Part shown: positions 23,640 to 34,680 of the stretch, piece after piece
Numbering within the stretch: position 1 is the first letter of the stretch
Layout of the letters: each line of letters begins with the position of its first letter
Origin: Plectrocnemia conspersa
Taxonomy: Eukaryota > Arthropoda > Insecta > Trichoptera > Polycentropodidae
Assembly: GCA_009617715.1 (NCBI GenBank)
Contig: VTFK01000512.1
Location: forward strand, 155,613 to 219,612
DNA length: 64,000 bases
Reading direction: 5' to 3'
Notes under the pieces: model-generated
What the model saw: only the letters and a program-made list of their open reading frames with translations
The model's database searches: none
What the model was told of the DNA's origin: nothing
Translations under genes and position numbers: made by a program

Positions 23640-24333
23640 CATATTAATTAAGTAATTAAATTAATTCTGGAATATTTACTATAAGGAATAATAAATAAAT
23701 GTATAACATACATATTAAAATAAAAAACTTGAATGACATTAAATGGATGGCGATAACCAAAGGCGAGTCGACCAATGCGAACTTCCTGGCTTTAACGTAT
23801 ATCAAAAGAGGAAGCAATCGTGACTCTTGAAGACATTTCAAAATTCAAAACTGGAATTTATTGAGAATAGTATGATTGCCAACAGCATTCTTTAGTAGAT
23901 TGAAGAAATGTTTAGTCACATACAAGAAAGACACTAAGTATACAAGAACGGATGATAACTAAATATTCTTATTAAGCGGTATTTTGAGAACCTTTTCTTA
24001 AATTTATTCTTCAGAACGAATAAAAGAGAATTATAGTATTTGGTTTATCAGGAATTATAAATCATATGATTTAATAATGATGCGTGCTAAAGTGTCATAT
24101 AGAATCGTCAAGATAAATCTTGAAATTTTTTCCAGACATGTTTACATTAAGAGTGAACCTCCATTTAATCTTAAAAGTGATTCCGAGATCATTAGTCGAA
24201 GTTTCTTTAACCAAAACTTGTCCATTAAAATCGTAGAAATAATTGAATGGCGCATGAGATCAGAAAAATGACACAATCTGGAACTTAAGAGATTCTAAAC
24301 CATTTTCCATTGAGATAGAGTCTGCAACAGGTC
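23640..24333 (-). pseudogene. LINE reverse-transcriptase relic (C-terminal part)
   Basis: Read on the minus strand from about 24333, one frame gives ADSISMENGLESLKFQIV, a stop, then NYFYDFNGQVLVKETST, NDLGITFKIKWRF and LNVNMSGKNFKI. This is the pattern after the RT palm in Jockey/CR1-type LINEs: Y.ING..L..V...KDLGV.FD..L.F..HI. Lower coordinates hold a weaker open piece (minus 23656-23841, KCLQESRLLPLL) that may be the C-terminal end. Stops interrupt it and the catalytic FADD box was not found. An old 5'-truncated copy. Confidence 0.55.
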
Positions 24334-24424
24334 GAATGCATAATAACATTTTTTACTGCCGTATTTATATCATAATTAAATAACGCGAAGGGTTGGATGG
24401 ACCATTGAGGATCTATTCTTTTGG

Positions 24425-24553
24425 CAACTCTCTATGATCGTTCAAATAACTATAAATAATATATAATTGAATTAGATCATCTGAGCAACCTACGAACTGT
24501 CTAAGATTGTCCAAATAAATACTAATAGAAATAATTGAGTTAGATCATACAAG
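24425..24553 (+). repeat. Two-copy tandem repeat of about 61-68 bp
   Basis: Units 24425-24485 and 24486-24553 each begin CAAC, carry GTYCAAATAA and end in a block of the form ATAATTGARTTAGATCATM. They sit between the LINE relic and an unclassified stretch. Confidence 0.7.
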
Positions 24554-25180
24554 CAACCGTTTTAATACATTTTTTTTATTAATAATAACCAATTACAAGC
24601 CTTCTTAAAATCAGTATATAAGACGTCCACTTGTCGAGAGATTTTTGTCACTGTTTTAGTGAGAAAAATCTTGACTTACTTGAGTAAGATTAGAGATGAG
24701 TAATAGTGAAAGCAGTGCAGAATGAACACAATGCTGCTGGTCTAACAAAACGTGCCAAAAATGATTAAAAATGAATCAATGTATAATTATTTCAAATAAT
24801 TTAGCATGAGCTGATAACACTCTTGCTCTTGATGCAGAATTATGTACTATTTTTTGAATAGAGATGACTTTTGTGAATTTTTAAGATCAGAAAATGATGA
24901 CGTTTTTAGAATCAGAGCAAAAATATGATATAGAGTAGCAGCAAGACTGATTTCGCAAGGTCAGAAAAGCGTCTTCAATTTCTCAAAGCCGTATTTTAGT
25001 TCGAAAGATCGAGAATAAGCGAGAATAAGAATGAACAGTAGGCGAAAAAGATTCTTAGAAAATATATCGGAAATATTGAGCGTTCTTCATCACTTTCGGC
25101 GTCGATTGAGCAGCGCATATGTTTTGTTGTTATATTTTACAATTAGCTATTAGTTGATATAATATATAAGTGCAGAGCTA
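24554..25180. other. Unclassified low-GC sequence with a small hairpin
   Basis: A hairpin with AGATTTTTGTCACT and AGTGAGAAAAATCT arms lies at about 24641-24673. The rest gives short broken frames with no recognisable protein; it may be a decayed element. Confidence 0.45.
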
Positions 25181-25620
25181 GAGTTGGAGTTAACCGTTCG
25201 CAGTCAGTCGAGACATAATTATATTCCCCTATTCAGTGGATATGAAATGGGATGTAAATTTATTCAATTTTTCAACAACTGCACCGACGCATCGTTTCGG
25301 CTCGATTTCGAACGACGCCACTCGTTCTAGTGTGACCACAAAATTATAGACCTTATCGTGGTGCCAATTTACAGTCTTATAGACGCGTCACTTTGCTTAA
25401 AGTAAAGACTGGGCGAACAATGCGACACCCGATGTGTCTAGATCGATTTGCCGATAGTCGAGTGTCACGAACGACTTTAACAACTGCTAGATTACAAATC
25501 CACTACAACGTAATTATCGTAAAGGGAACACCGAGACTAATTGACAATTTACTGCTGATAAAAGCAAACACTACCTATTATAGCAAATATAACTTAATAA
25601 ACGCGAACTGACAATAAATA
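25180..25620. other. Moderate-GC unique island
   Basis: CpG-containing sequence. The 72-codon frame at 25393-25611 resembles no known family. Probably conserved non-coding. Confidence 0.4.
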
Positions 25621-26150
25621 AATAATATACAATGACTTTCCGACTCTCTCAAACTTAGTTCAGTGTTTTAAAGAGAATGTAAAAAAAAAGCAAAGATCCA
25701 AAACTAAATATTTCTGTAAATAAATCAATTTACAAAAATGTGATTTTGTAAATTGAAAAAAATTTTTCAACCGTCTTAGCAACTCATTGGACTTGTTAAA
25801 ATATTTATGGTACCCCGTGGCACATATTAAAAAAAATATGTATGTACCTGTATTTAAAATAAAATATATCAAAAAAAAATAAACAAACTTTATTTTATAT
25901 CTGATTCAACAATAAGAGCATCATTAATAAAGTCGAAATATTTTTTTTTTTAAATTGAAGAAAAATATACAAATGCATTTAAGGAAAATATCAAGGCTCA
26001 AATGTCCTACAGTAATCAACATAAATATATTGTTTTATGTATAAACCAGATCAAAACATATGTAATATATAATTTTGCGATGAAGTATAATGTTTTGATC
26101 TAGTTTTCTCAAGCATGACTATCGCTACGTTTTAACATAAATAAATATGT
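25621..26150. other. AT-rich non-coding stretch
   Basis: Nothing recognised. Confidence 0.6.
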
Positions 26151-26960
26151 ATGCAATTCCCACGAAACTTGTTGCCGGCGTTAATTATAATTTATTCACA
26201 CCTCCGTCGATATTAAAAGTAAAATACTGCAATTAAGGATCGGACAAAACAGTACGCGTTATTTTATCATATAAATATTTGCTCGTAATTAAAAATAATA
26301 ATAACGGCGCGTTATGAAAATATTTTAATATAAAAGTTTTAAGCTGGCCTTTTAGGTGTAATCCGAAAAGGAGGAAAATAATTTCGTCGCAGCGCAGAGC
26401 GCCATCAAAAGTTTCATTATAAGCCCGTTCATAATTCAACGTACGTATTTACGTTGAAAATTTCCAGATAAATCTTACCGTCCGTAATTAAACAAAAGAT
26501 TTGTTACCTCTTCATTTTTCAGCGGAGCGCCTGTGTGTGCGTAAATTTAAAGTTAGGAGAGAAGAGAAAAAAGTTAGCAACGCCCCGCTTAATGCGAGGG
26601 CAATTTCCAGTGCTCGGCGAAAGCTTCTTTTGGTAATTAACAAGTAGGAAATATTACCGCAGATAAGGCGAGCGTTTCCTACGGCGAGAATGAGTAACTT
26701 TTTTCGCAGGCTTAAGGATATAACCGACAACTTCCACTAATTCCCGAATTAAGCCAACTTTCCGTTATTCGACGGGGGCGTCGGAAAAAAAACATTAGCA
26801 TATCACCCCGTAGAGGGCTAATTACCAACTTTTACGCAACTTTTACGATTATTCAGACGTCGAAATAAATCAATTATCAGACGTAAAAATTCGATCATTT
26901 CGAAAATGAAAATGTATTTATATGTAACGATATACTGTGTATCGATCGTAATTTCGTCTG
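26150..26960. promoter_or_regulatory. Unique island with clustered homeodomain-type motifs
   Basis: A moderate-GC block with no repeats. TAAT-core sites cluster: GTTAATTATAATT (26179), CAATTAAGG (26231), CGTAATTAAAA (26284), CGTAATTAAAC (26482), GGTAATTAAC (26632), CTAATTCCCGAATTAAG (26739) and GCTAATTACC (26817). In a block richer in GC than its surroundings this is suggestive of an enhancer bound by homeodomain factors. The minus-strand frames (26233-26439, 26512-26730) have no recognisable domains. Confidence 0.35.
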
Positions 26961-27439
26961 ACGTAATAACGAAGTTTACCTCTCTATATTATTTAATATA
27001 ATAAAAAAATGAATTACTGTTGAATAAAACTAAATATATCAAATAATAATATTTAAGAAGCTTTTCGTATTCAACACATACTAATCAATTATAAATATAT
27101 AATAGAATATCATATGTAGGTATACTAATGTTTTTTTTTTTAATTTGTATCATGTCAAAATTATTAAAAATAATTAAAATTTCAATCGATCATCTAGATT
27201 TTCCTAATTTTACAGAAGAATAATTAAAATAATGTAGCTCATAGTGACATATAAATATTACTTTGTAATTAAGAAAAATTAATGTCATTTACTACATAAT
27301 TGCAAATGTTGATTGTTGTTACCCCATTGTAACGGATTGGGTCAACACTAGAAATTTTACAATATATAAATAAACAATAAACTTTGTTTAAAAATATCTT
27401 GCGAAACATTTTTTCATACATATAATATATTCTCTATAA
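26961..27439. other. AT-rich non-coding stretch
   Basis: Nothing recognised. Confidence 0.6.
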
Positions 27440-27690
27440 GCTGAAGCTGCTCATCATTAAATCATTTTTAATACCCATAGTGTACGATCTAATCTTGATA
27501 TACCTCAGTGAGATGAGAAAAATCTAGTTATACCTAATCTGTGATTATTAATCGGAACTATCATTTTATAATAATGACTAATATTGATTTGCCAAATACG
27601 ATAGAAATTAAAAAACACTTAAGGTATATATAGGATTCGAACCAATTCAGGTATATTGTGAGCCATTTTTACAACTCGCTTTAATTAATT
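27440..27690 (-). mobile_element. tRNA-derived SINE, copy 2
   Basis: Minus-strand homologue of 10780-11018. The B box is the canonical GGTTCGAATCC (27633-27643 on +), followed by the same body: TTAAGTGTTTTTTAATTTC, ATCGTATTTGG, then a block matching AATCTGTGATKATYRATCGG on the other strand. The A-box region is more worn (GCGAGTTGTAAAAATGG). Two copies with the same head-body junction support a real SINE family. Confidence 0.55.
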
Positions 27691-27719
27691 TTAATCAGGA
27701 TTAAAATTAAAAATATTAC

Positions 27720-28290
27720 TATCAAGGATATTAAGACGCTTTAAAACTATCCATAAATAATTGAAAATAATATAAAAATATAAAAAAATCTGACCGAAGT
27801 ATTTCTAAAGCATGAACATTTTTAATAAAAGTCAAAGTGTGAGCACTAGATAATCGAGCGATCCTAGTGGCATAGCTATTATGGAGCGAGGAGGACGGGC
27901 CGCCCCGGGCACTTGCTGGGGGCGGCATATTTGCGATGGGATCGTCTAGTGTGGTAAATCCTAAATGCACTAAAAAATATATATATATATTTATCCACGA
28001 ATAGCAACAGCTTAAAATAACCAATTAATTATTTTAAGAAATGCTATGTAAAAATGTATAGAGGAGGGGCGGTAATTTTAAGGATCGCCGCGGGCCCCAC
28101 ATACCCTAGCTACGCCACTGGAGACGACTGACAAAATTTGACTGCTTTCGACATAAATTTTTGAATTCTGAGAAGGCATAATTTTTAGTAAAAAATTTCA
28201 AAGCGTTCAGGTACCTAGCGGTTTTTTATAATATGAATTTAATACAAAACAAGTAAACCAAATTTTGACCAATAGGCGAGCGCAAAGAAA
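27720..28290. repeat. R1 copy D, split by a nested MITE
   Basis: The left part ends GTGAGCACTAGATAATCGAG, the usual R1 lead-in to its GC-rich core. R1 resumes after the insert with CGACTGACAAAATTTGACTG, CGACATAAATTTTTGAATTC and TGAGAAGGCATAA. From about 28190 the orientation flips, with ACCAAATTTTGACCAATAGG and CGAGCGCAAAGAAAA. Confidence 0.6.
27865..28120. mobile_element. hAT-like MITE nested in R1
   Basis: About 256 bp whose ends are inverted: TAGTGGCATAGCTAT on the left and, reversed, CAGTGGCGTAGCTAGGG on the right, followed on both sides by G/C-rich GGGCC.CC blocks. The CAGTGGCGTAGCT type of end is common among hAT non-autonomous elements. No reading frame. An 8-bp target duplication was not clearly seen. 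It interrupts an R1 unit, so it is younger than that unit. Confidence 0.55.
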
Positions 28291-28299
28291 ATGTAGAAT

Positions 28300-28960
28300 A
28301 GTTCTAGTTGCTACGCGCAAAAATAAGGGACGCAATCGGCACTTTTTATGGCACTCATCAATAATCCACGGATTGCTGACACCACCCCTAGCTATTAAGT
28401 AGACACTACGCCGAAAATCAACACCAGTCGATCACACCGTTTATAGTGTGGGAGAGCGGGGGGACCCTTGTGAGGTTAAAACCCAAACCTTTAAGGAAGT
28501 GATCTCTCGGGCGACCGTTCACACTGCCCATGATGAACAAAGCATAGCAGCGCCAGGGGGCTTGGCCCCTTAGAGATGACCGAGGGCTGCTACTGAGGCA
28601 GCATATATACCCCTCTGGGATCTTGGGGGTGGTGCTGCTACAGCATGCAATTGCAAAGCAATGAAGGTCAGCCAACGAGAGCACCAAAAGTCGGCCCTGA
28701 CGCTCGGGAGAAATACTAATGAAACTCCAATAAAATTTGTAGTACTATGGTAGATGGGTCCCGCTCATCCGGCCGTCAAAAGCTGGGTGCCCGCCCATAG
28801 GCGTTGGACTCGTAGGGCCCAAGTACTATAATAGTTATACTACGCTGAAAATTAACTGTATATTGCTGCACCATGCAATAGGCACTAAGATACAAATATG
28901 GATACGACCCATACCATGATGTTCTGGCAGTGACAGTCAAGAATAAGGATATATAATATT
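28300..28960. mobile_element. GC-rich unclassified insertion
   Basis: A GC-rich block quite unlike the surrounding DNA, with strings such as CAGGGGGCTTGGCCCCTTAG (a small stem). Similar short sequences CTACGCCGAAAATCAAC (28406) and CTACGCTGAAAATTAAC (28840) flank its core in direct orientation, about 434 bp apart. At about 28311-28345 a piece shared with R3 (AATAAGGGACGCAATCGGCA) abuts it. The minus-strand 89-codon frame has no recognisable domain. Probably a transposable-element fragment of unknown class. Confidence 0.35.
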
Positions 28961-29340
28961 AAAAATAAATACATATGTATATAATTCAGCAAACACACGT
29001 AGGATGATTAGCGTTTTAAAAACAGTAAAACACTACCATGTAAATGGCAACCTTTGCGTATTCGTGGTGCAAAGCACATTTTAAACAATATATATGTGTA
29101 TATCTAAACAAGCAAAAAAGTAAAAGAAAATATATATTATTTCTGTAAAAAATGAAATATATTCTTTATTTTCATATACATATGTTAAAAGTAAGAAGTA
29201 AGGGCATTAGCATAATATTTGTTTTAATTGTGTTTGTGATAAAAGAAAAAGTCTGAAAAGTTTTCAGATTATTTTTCCAAGCGAATCGAGTTTTAGACGG
29301 AGAATATAGGCATGTAAGTAAATCAATTATCGGACGAGCA
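28961..29340. other. AT-rich non-coding stretch
   Basis: Nothing recognised. Confidence 0.55.
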
Positions 29341-30440
29341 ATATTGTTATAAAAGCGGAAGTGCGCCATTAAACGAGGGTGATATACGATCGGACCGCCC
29401 TTATAAATATTTATTACCGTTCCAAGGAAAGGTCACTCGGAATAACAGCGGTCTTCTTTTCTCTTGTTTACTTTGACCATTATATGTTTTTTTCCCTCCC
29501 ACGCGGGGGTGGGGTCGGTCCGAATAAAATATATCTACGGAGCCTCATTTGCGGCGGTCATCAGTATCCATAAGTAACGAGGCGCCTAGAAAAACAAGGC
29601 GCTCCTATCTTGATTGATCGGAGGATTCCGCTAAAAGCTAAACAGAGCTAGGAGCCGAGGTAACCGCGGCCCGATTTTCTCTCGGGTCACCGTATCTCAT
29701 TTGGAGCCCCCTCTACCCCACCGACCGCAGACTCCCCGGCAATATAACAAAAATGAATGAAACATTAGTTTTGGCTTTAGAGTTTCCTCGATCGAAATTG
29801 CTACCCCTCCCGTGTGTTGATTTTTGCAGCAGCGGCTCACTCGAACGAAAATATCTCATTTCGGCCCTTCAAATAACATTTCGCTTATTTTTTGCTGCTC
29901 TCTCGCGCGTGTGAATAACGTCCGTCGGATAAATCACACACACACACGGAAGAGAAGAAGACCGGCGCCGTTATCTGGCTCCTTAGCGCAAACGGCGTCG
30001 GAATGGAAATAAAAACGGGCATGATACATAACAACCCCCGGTAGATATAAATGGGAAAATTATCTCGTCGTGTTACCTTAATAAAATAATAAGCATCTTC
30101 TTCCCCGACCGACACGTACGGAGATATGGACTGTCTGAGACCGCGGGAGGGAGCGGCTCCGAGATAATTTTGTTATTTCGACTGGCGGATGAAGAATATC
30201 GCTCCTTTGTTCTTCTCTCGCTTTGAATTTGAAATGAACCGAAAAATGTTCTCGAGTGTGTCCCCGCTGTTATTCTACGGCGACTCACCTCTCCTCCCTC
30301 GATTCAATCTATTTAATAACCGGCCCGTTGATATTCAACCGCTTCCGAGTGAATTGAAACCGTCCGGAAAGAGTATTGCGTTAAATATAAAAAAGTTGAC
30401 AGAACAAGTGTAATGTTGCGACTTGCGGCAAATATCTCTT
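29340..30440. other. Large CpG-rich unique island
   Basis: The longest island, about 1.1 kb, with GC-rich sub-blocks (CGAGGTAACCGCGGCCCGAT near 29656), a short CA tract near 29935-29946 and many CG dinucleotides. Overlapping short frames occur on both strands with no known domains. Good candidate for conserved regulatory DNA or an unannotated exon cluster. Confidence 0.45.
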
Positions 30441-30870
30441 TGCGCGGTTTAATAAAAAAATACCGCTGGTCTGTTCAATTTTTTTAAAATAGTTTTAATA
30501 TGAACAAATTATTTGATAAATAAAAATATTCACTTTTAAAAAAAATCTCACTGCACGGTGGTAATAGTTTTTGAAAAAAATATTTTTATAATAATTATAA
30601 AAATAATAATAAAATTCCTGAAACTACAAAAAAAATAGTATATGTATATTAAGAAATTGAATTTATATCTCTAGTGAATAATAAGTAAATATACTCGTTT
30701 TTATATATTCCAAATTTGATTTAAGAATTACATAAGATACATAAGATTATGTAATTAAAAACTTATTATATAATTTTTTTTAAATAACTATTTTGGGTTT
30801 ATTTAAAATTATGATACATTAATTTTATTTACATAATAGGATATATAAATAATAAAAATACAGAAAATTA
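30441..30870. other. AT-rich non-coding stretch
   Basis: Nothing recognised. Confidence 0.6.
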
Positions 30871-30970
30871 TGCAATACGTGCAAATGAAATCGCTGCATA
30901 AATTGAACAGCGACGCGCAGACGATCGATTACGTGCTACTGCAATACGATAAAACAAGGGACAAATTTTA
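30871..30970 (+). repeat. R4 dispersed repeat, copy 2
   Basis: TGCAATACGTGCAAATGAAA, ACAGCGACGCGCAGACGATC, then ACGTGCTACTGCAATACG and AAAACAAGG. It matches the 3' part of R4 copies 1 and 3. Confidence 0.55.
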
Positions 30971-31189
30971 ATTTATAGTAATAAAGCTAGTACATACATA
31001 TTTACACACACTTTACCATACATATTATTACAGATTTGCATGGAATATGCAATTATATTATTACATATTTTAAAAATCAGTTAAACGATTAAAATACATA
31101 CATAAAACAGATGAGCACTATTCTACAAAAAAATCAGCTCCTCAAGGTTATCGCCGAAAACATCCTTATATTTATAAAATTCATTAAAA
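30971..31189. other. AT-rich stretch with a possible R3 edge
   Basis: CAGATGAGCACTATTCTACA at about 31109-31128 also occurs just before R3 copy 2 (54531), which may mark the edge of a lost R3 copy. Confidence 0.35.
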
Positions 31190-32720
31190 ATTCTAATTAA
31201 TCGTTAGAGAACATCAAGTAGAGTTATTTACCCCCCCCTCCTTATTAAATTTAGCCAGAAAAATGCATAAATAATACATAACAAAGTCCTTAAATTATCT
31301 TTATTTATAGTATTAAATCATGTATATTTGTATTTCCTATTAAATATTTTTTAAATATTAAAACAATAGTTTAAAGTGGTTCGATAATTTAAAAATATTT
31401 CAATATTTCTTGAATATCCAAATATTTCAATCTTAAAATCATACTTCTGCAATTAGTGAATCTATTTTTATTCATATTGTTGCACAATAATTAAAGTGGG
31501 GCAATATATTTATTATATGCTAATGACCTAAACGTGTTATATTATACGCCAGAGACGTCATTTAGAAAGAAAGGGGGGTAAAAACATTTTCCGTCCATTG
31601 AATTTGTCAAAAAATGCATGTTATTTAATGAATTACTTTGATTCTTATTTAAATCAAAATATTAAGAAAACGACCAATTATTAACAAAATTATGCCCCCC
31701 CCCTGTCCAGAAAAAGTTTAAATGAAATTACTGATTTAAATCAGAAATAAAACCAAAGAAAAAACATTCTCAAATCTATCCCGAAAATATTTTTAAAAAT
31801 ATATTATTTAAGTGAAATCATATCGGAATACATTTTTAGCGGTAAATATATATTTTTACTAGTTAAAATATAATTTATTTGGCAGATGTTAGGGAAATTA
31901 TATAATTTTAACTTCTCACTATGTATATACATACATTTACATCATTATTTCTTTACATGCGATGTATAAATGTTATAGTGAATGTGCATTTTTAAATGAA
32001 GTTTTATTTTTACGAGTGAATTCCTAATACATTTTCTATACTACATTCTAAAATGTCTATGAAACTCAATATGACAGTTGCGAAATCTTCAAACCCAAAC
32101 CTAACCTAATGAAAGTTAGAACTTTTAAGTTAAAAAGACAAACTAAGTCAACTCATCTTTCAGGGGAAAATAATCGGGGGAAGAAGTACAGACAGATGTC
32201 GCATCTTGCATATCGCTCCATAGTTAGTCTGCACTTTGATATTACACTATGTTTTAAAAATATGATAAATGATCCTTGTATTTAATATAGACAATAATAT
32301 AATAAATCATATATAGACAATGTAAATATATTTTATCTATGAGCAGTAAAAAAATTGCACGAGCTTAAAAAAGTTTTGCGTAGTTGTTTGTTTTTTTTGT
32401 TGTGTGTCATACCGGCAAACAATATTTAACGACTAGCTGTTATGAGAGCAAATTACTGCATTCTTCCTAGTGAATATATATTTTAACTTTGAAATATAAA
32501 TAAAAAAAATTAAACTAGTTAAAATGTATCAAACAATATAAAATCAAATTTATAATAAATTTTTAGACAAAATACTAAAAATTAAATTAACCTAATGAAA
32601 GTTTAAAAACTATTGTTATTTTAAACGGACTATAGGTCGAGTTGGATTTGGTTAATTCGCTAAGGATAAATCAAATTATACTTGCACTAGTAAAATATAT
32701 ATCTACCGGTGAAAATGTAT
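31190..32720 (+). repeat. Composite repeat modules R2 and R8 (two or more pieces)
   Basis: C-rich tract TTACCCCCCCCTCC at about 31229 and again CCCCCCCCTGTCC at about 31696, with AAAATGCATGTTATTTAATG and CGACCAATTATTAAC, as in R2. Then R8: TCTATGAAACTCAATATGAC, AGTTGCGAAATC, CCCAAACCTAACC (about 32055-32108). After that come weaker R2/R8 pieces (GGTTAATTCGCTAAGG near 32650, TACCGGTGAAAATG near 32704). No coding capacity. Confidence 0.6.
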
Positions 32721-32930
32721 TTGAATACAATTTAACTAAAACATATAAAAAGACAATAAAAAAGTGTACGAAACTCCTAAAAAGCTAAATAATTTAGTTT
32801 TATAAAAAAAAAATACTTATAAATATGTTATATAATATATACAAAAATACTACTTCACTGTAGTTTATTAAAGTTCGTTTATTTATAATAAATGTTTTTT
32901 TCTTATATCAAAATCGCAGATAATTACATG
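32721..32930. other. AT-rich non-coding stretch
   Basis: Nothing recognised. Confidence 0.5.
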
Positions 32931-33420
32931 GGGGCCATAAAACGGTTAATTTAATTGCAGCAGGAACAAAGTGTCAACACAAGTGTTTGATAAATTGCGG
33001 TAATTGTGTAAAATAATAAGCTTGCGGGATAATAGGATAGTGAGCGTGGGGTAGGAGAGGGGAGGGTCTGTTTATAATAAAATCGCCATAGATTATATAA
33101 AGTGTCGTTTCCACGAGCTGCTTGTGCCCAAATAACGGGTGGCCGCAAAAAAAAAGCAACATGGCCGGATGATAAGACGCCGCTGGGGGAGGAGGGAATT
33201 GTTCATGTATGAATTCAGCACATTACGAGTCAAGTAGGATAAAAACGGGACGCTATGTGAAAGCTTTGAAAAATATACCCGTATTTGCTTTACACACACA
33301 CACACACACTGACACACACCCGCCGCCTTATATACTTTTAACTTTCGAGTGTGCTCGCAAACACACTCCCACGATCCTTTTACGCGATAAAAGAATATTT
33401 ATTCAAGAATAATAATAATA
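32930..33420. other. Moderate-GC island with a CA microsatellite
   Basis: Unique sequence with a (CA)n tract at about 33292-33309 followed by a second short run near 33313. Several overlapping short frames exist, none with a domain. Confidence 0.45.
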
Positions 33421-34680
33421 ATAAAATATTTCATTTTTCCTACATTTTATTATCACGCGGGGAGTTCTTCACAGATCTAATCTAGCTTCACTTTTATTGT
33501 TATTAATATTTTCAGTGACTTAAAAATGAGTACATAATATGCGAAAATAAATGTTGTAAACTTATTTTATTATATATATATTTCAATAAAACCACATAGT
33601 TCTTAATCTTAATATTCAAGACCCCTAACAAAGAGGCTTATTATTACAGTCCGAGGCTTTTACTCAAACAAAAGTTTAACATAAGCTTTTTTTAGGGCGT
33701 TTCCCTACTTTTAGCTGCATTTTTTGCTAAGAAATAAGCAATCTTTATGTGTGAATTGTATGCATCGCTTTTACTATAATATTTATTTTATTCCGTAAAA
33801 AAAATTATCCTTAAATGGGTACAGAAATTAAATAGTATATTTCCAAATTTTTAAAAATGTTTTAAATACTTAAGAATGTTGCATTTACTTTATACATAGA
33901 ACAATGTAACGATTAATTAAAGTTTTGAACAGTCGCCATTTTGAAACAAAATAACATAAAAGATGAATTAATGGCAAATTGACAACATATAAAAGGTAAA
34001 TTAAATTATTTTTTATTTTTACGACATGGTATTTAGAAAAATTAAAAAATTAAAAAATATCGCTGCTCTTTATTAAATATGTACATTAGCATATTTTTTG
34101 TATAAATATTTTAGTCGTGACAACATTGTCTATATTTTAATAACAAAAATAGTATGTGTATATTTGTATTCGTTCCTTAACTTATTGTTACATATGTATA
34201 TATTCAAATGTGGCGTTTTTCGTGTTAAATAAATATATTTACTGCGCGCATTACATTATTACTATCACTTAAGTTTATGCGTAATATAATATTACAGTGA
34301 TTTATTATTTGTCTTATCCAGCAAAATGTTGATAAGCCTATTGATTCAAGAATCCAAAACAAAAGTGAATCACAAGATGATGAAATATAGGCAATAATTC
34401 TTAAAAAAGATTTATTTTAAAGTGCAAAATTTTTATTTTTTAGTATTAAATTAAATTTAACATTTTTTTTTATAATTTTACTTTTTGGCAATGCAGTGTA
34501 AAACTTAAGAATATTTAAACCACTAACTGCCAATTTACTTGAAAAAGTAAAAAATATACCTAATGTCGCAGCTAAAAAAAATTATTTTATAACGAATGAA
34601 TATTTAACTACAGAAGTCTAGTTAGTCTAATCTATTATAGTAGAAGATTAGTTAGCAAAAATAAAAATAGACAAATTAAA
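33421..34680. other. AT-rich non-coding stretch
   Basis: A short AATAAT microsatellite lies near 33408-33422. Nothing else recognised. Confidence 0.6.

Noticed and set aside
27633..27643. Functional tRNA gene
   Set aside because: The B box is canonical, but the acceptor and anticodon stems do not form, and the sequence is shared with a SINE body at 10.8-11.0 kb.
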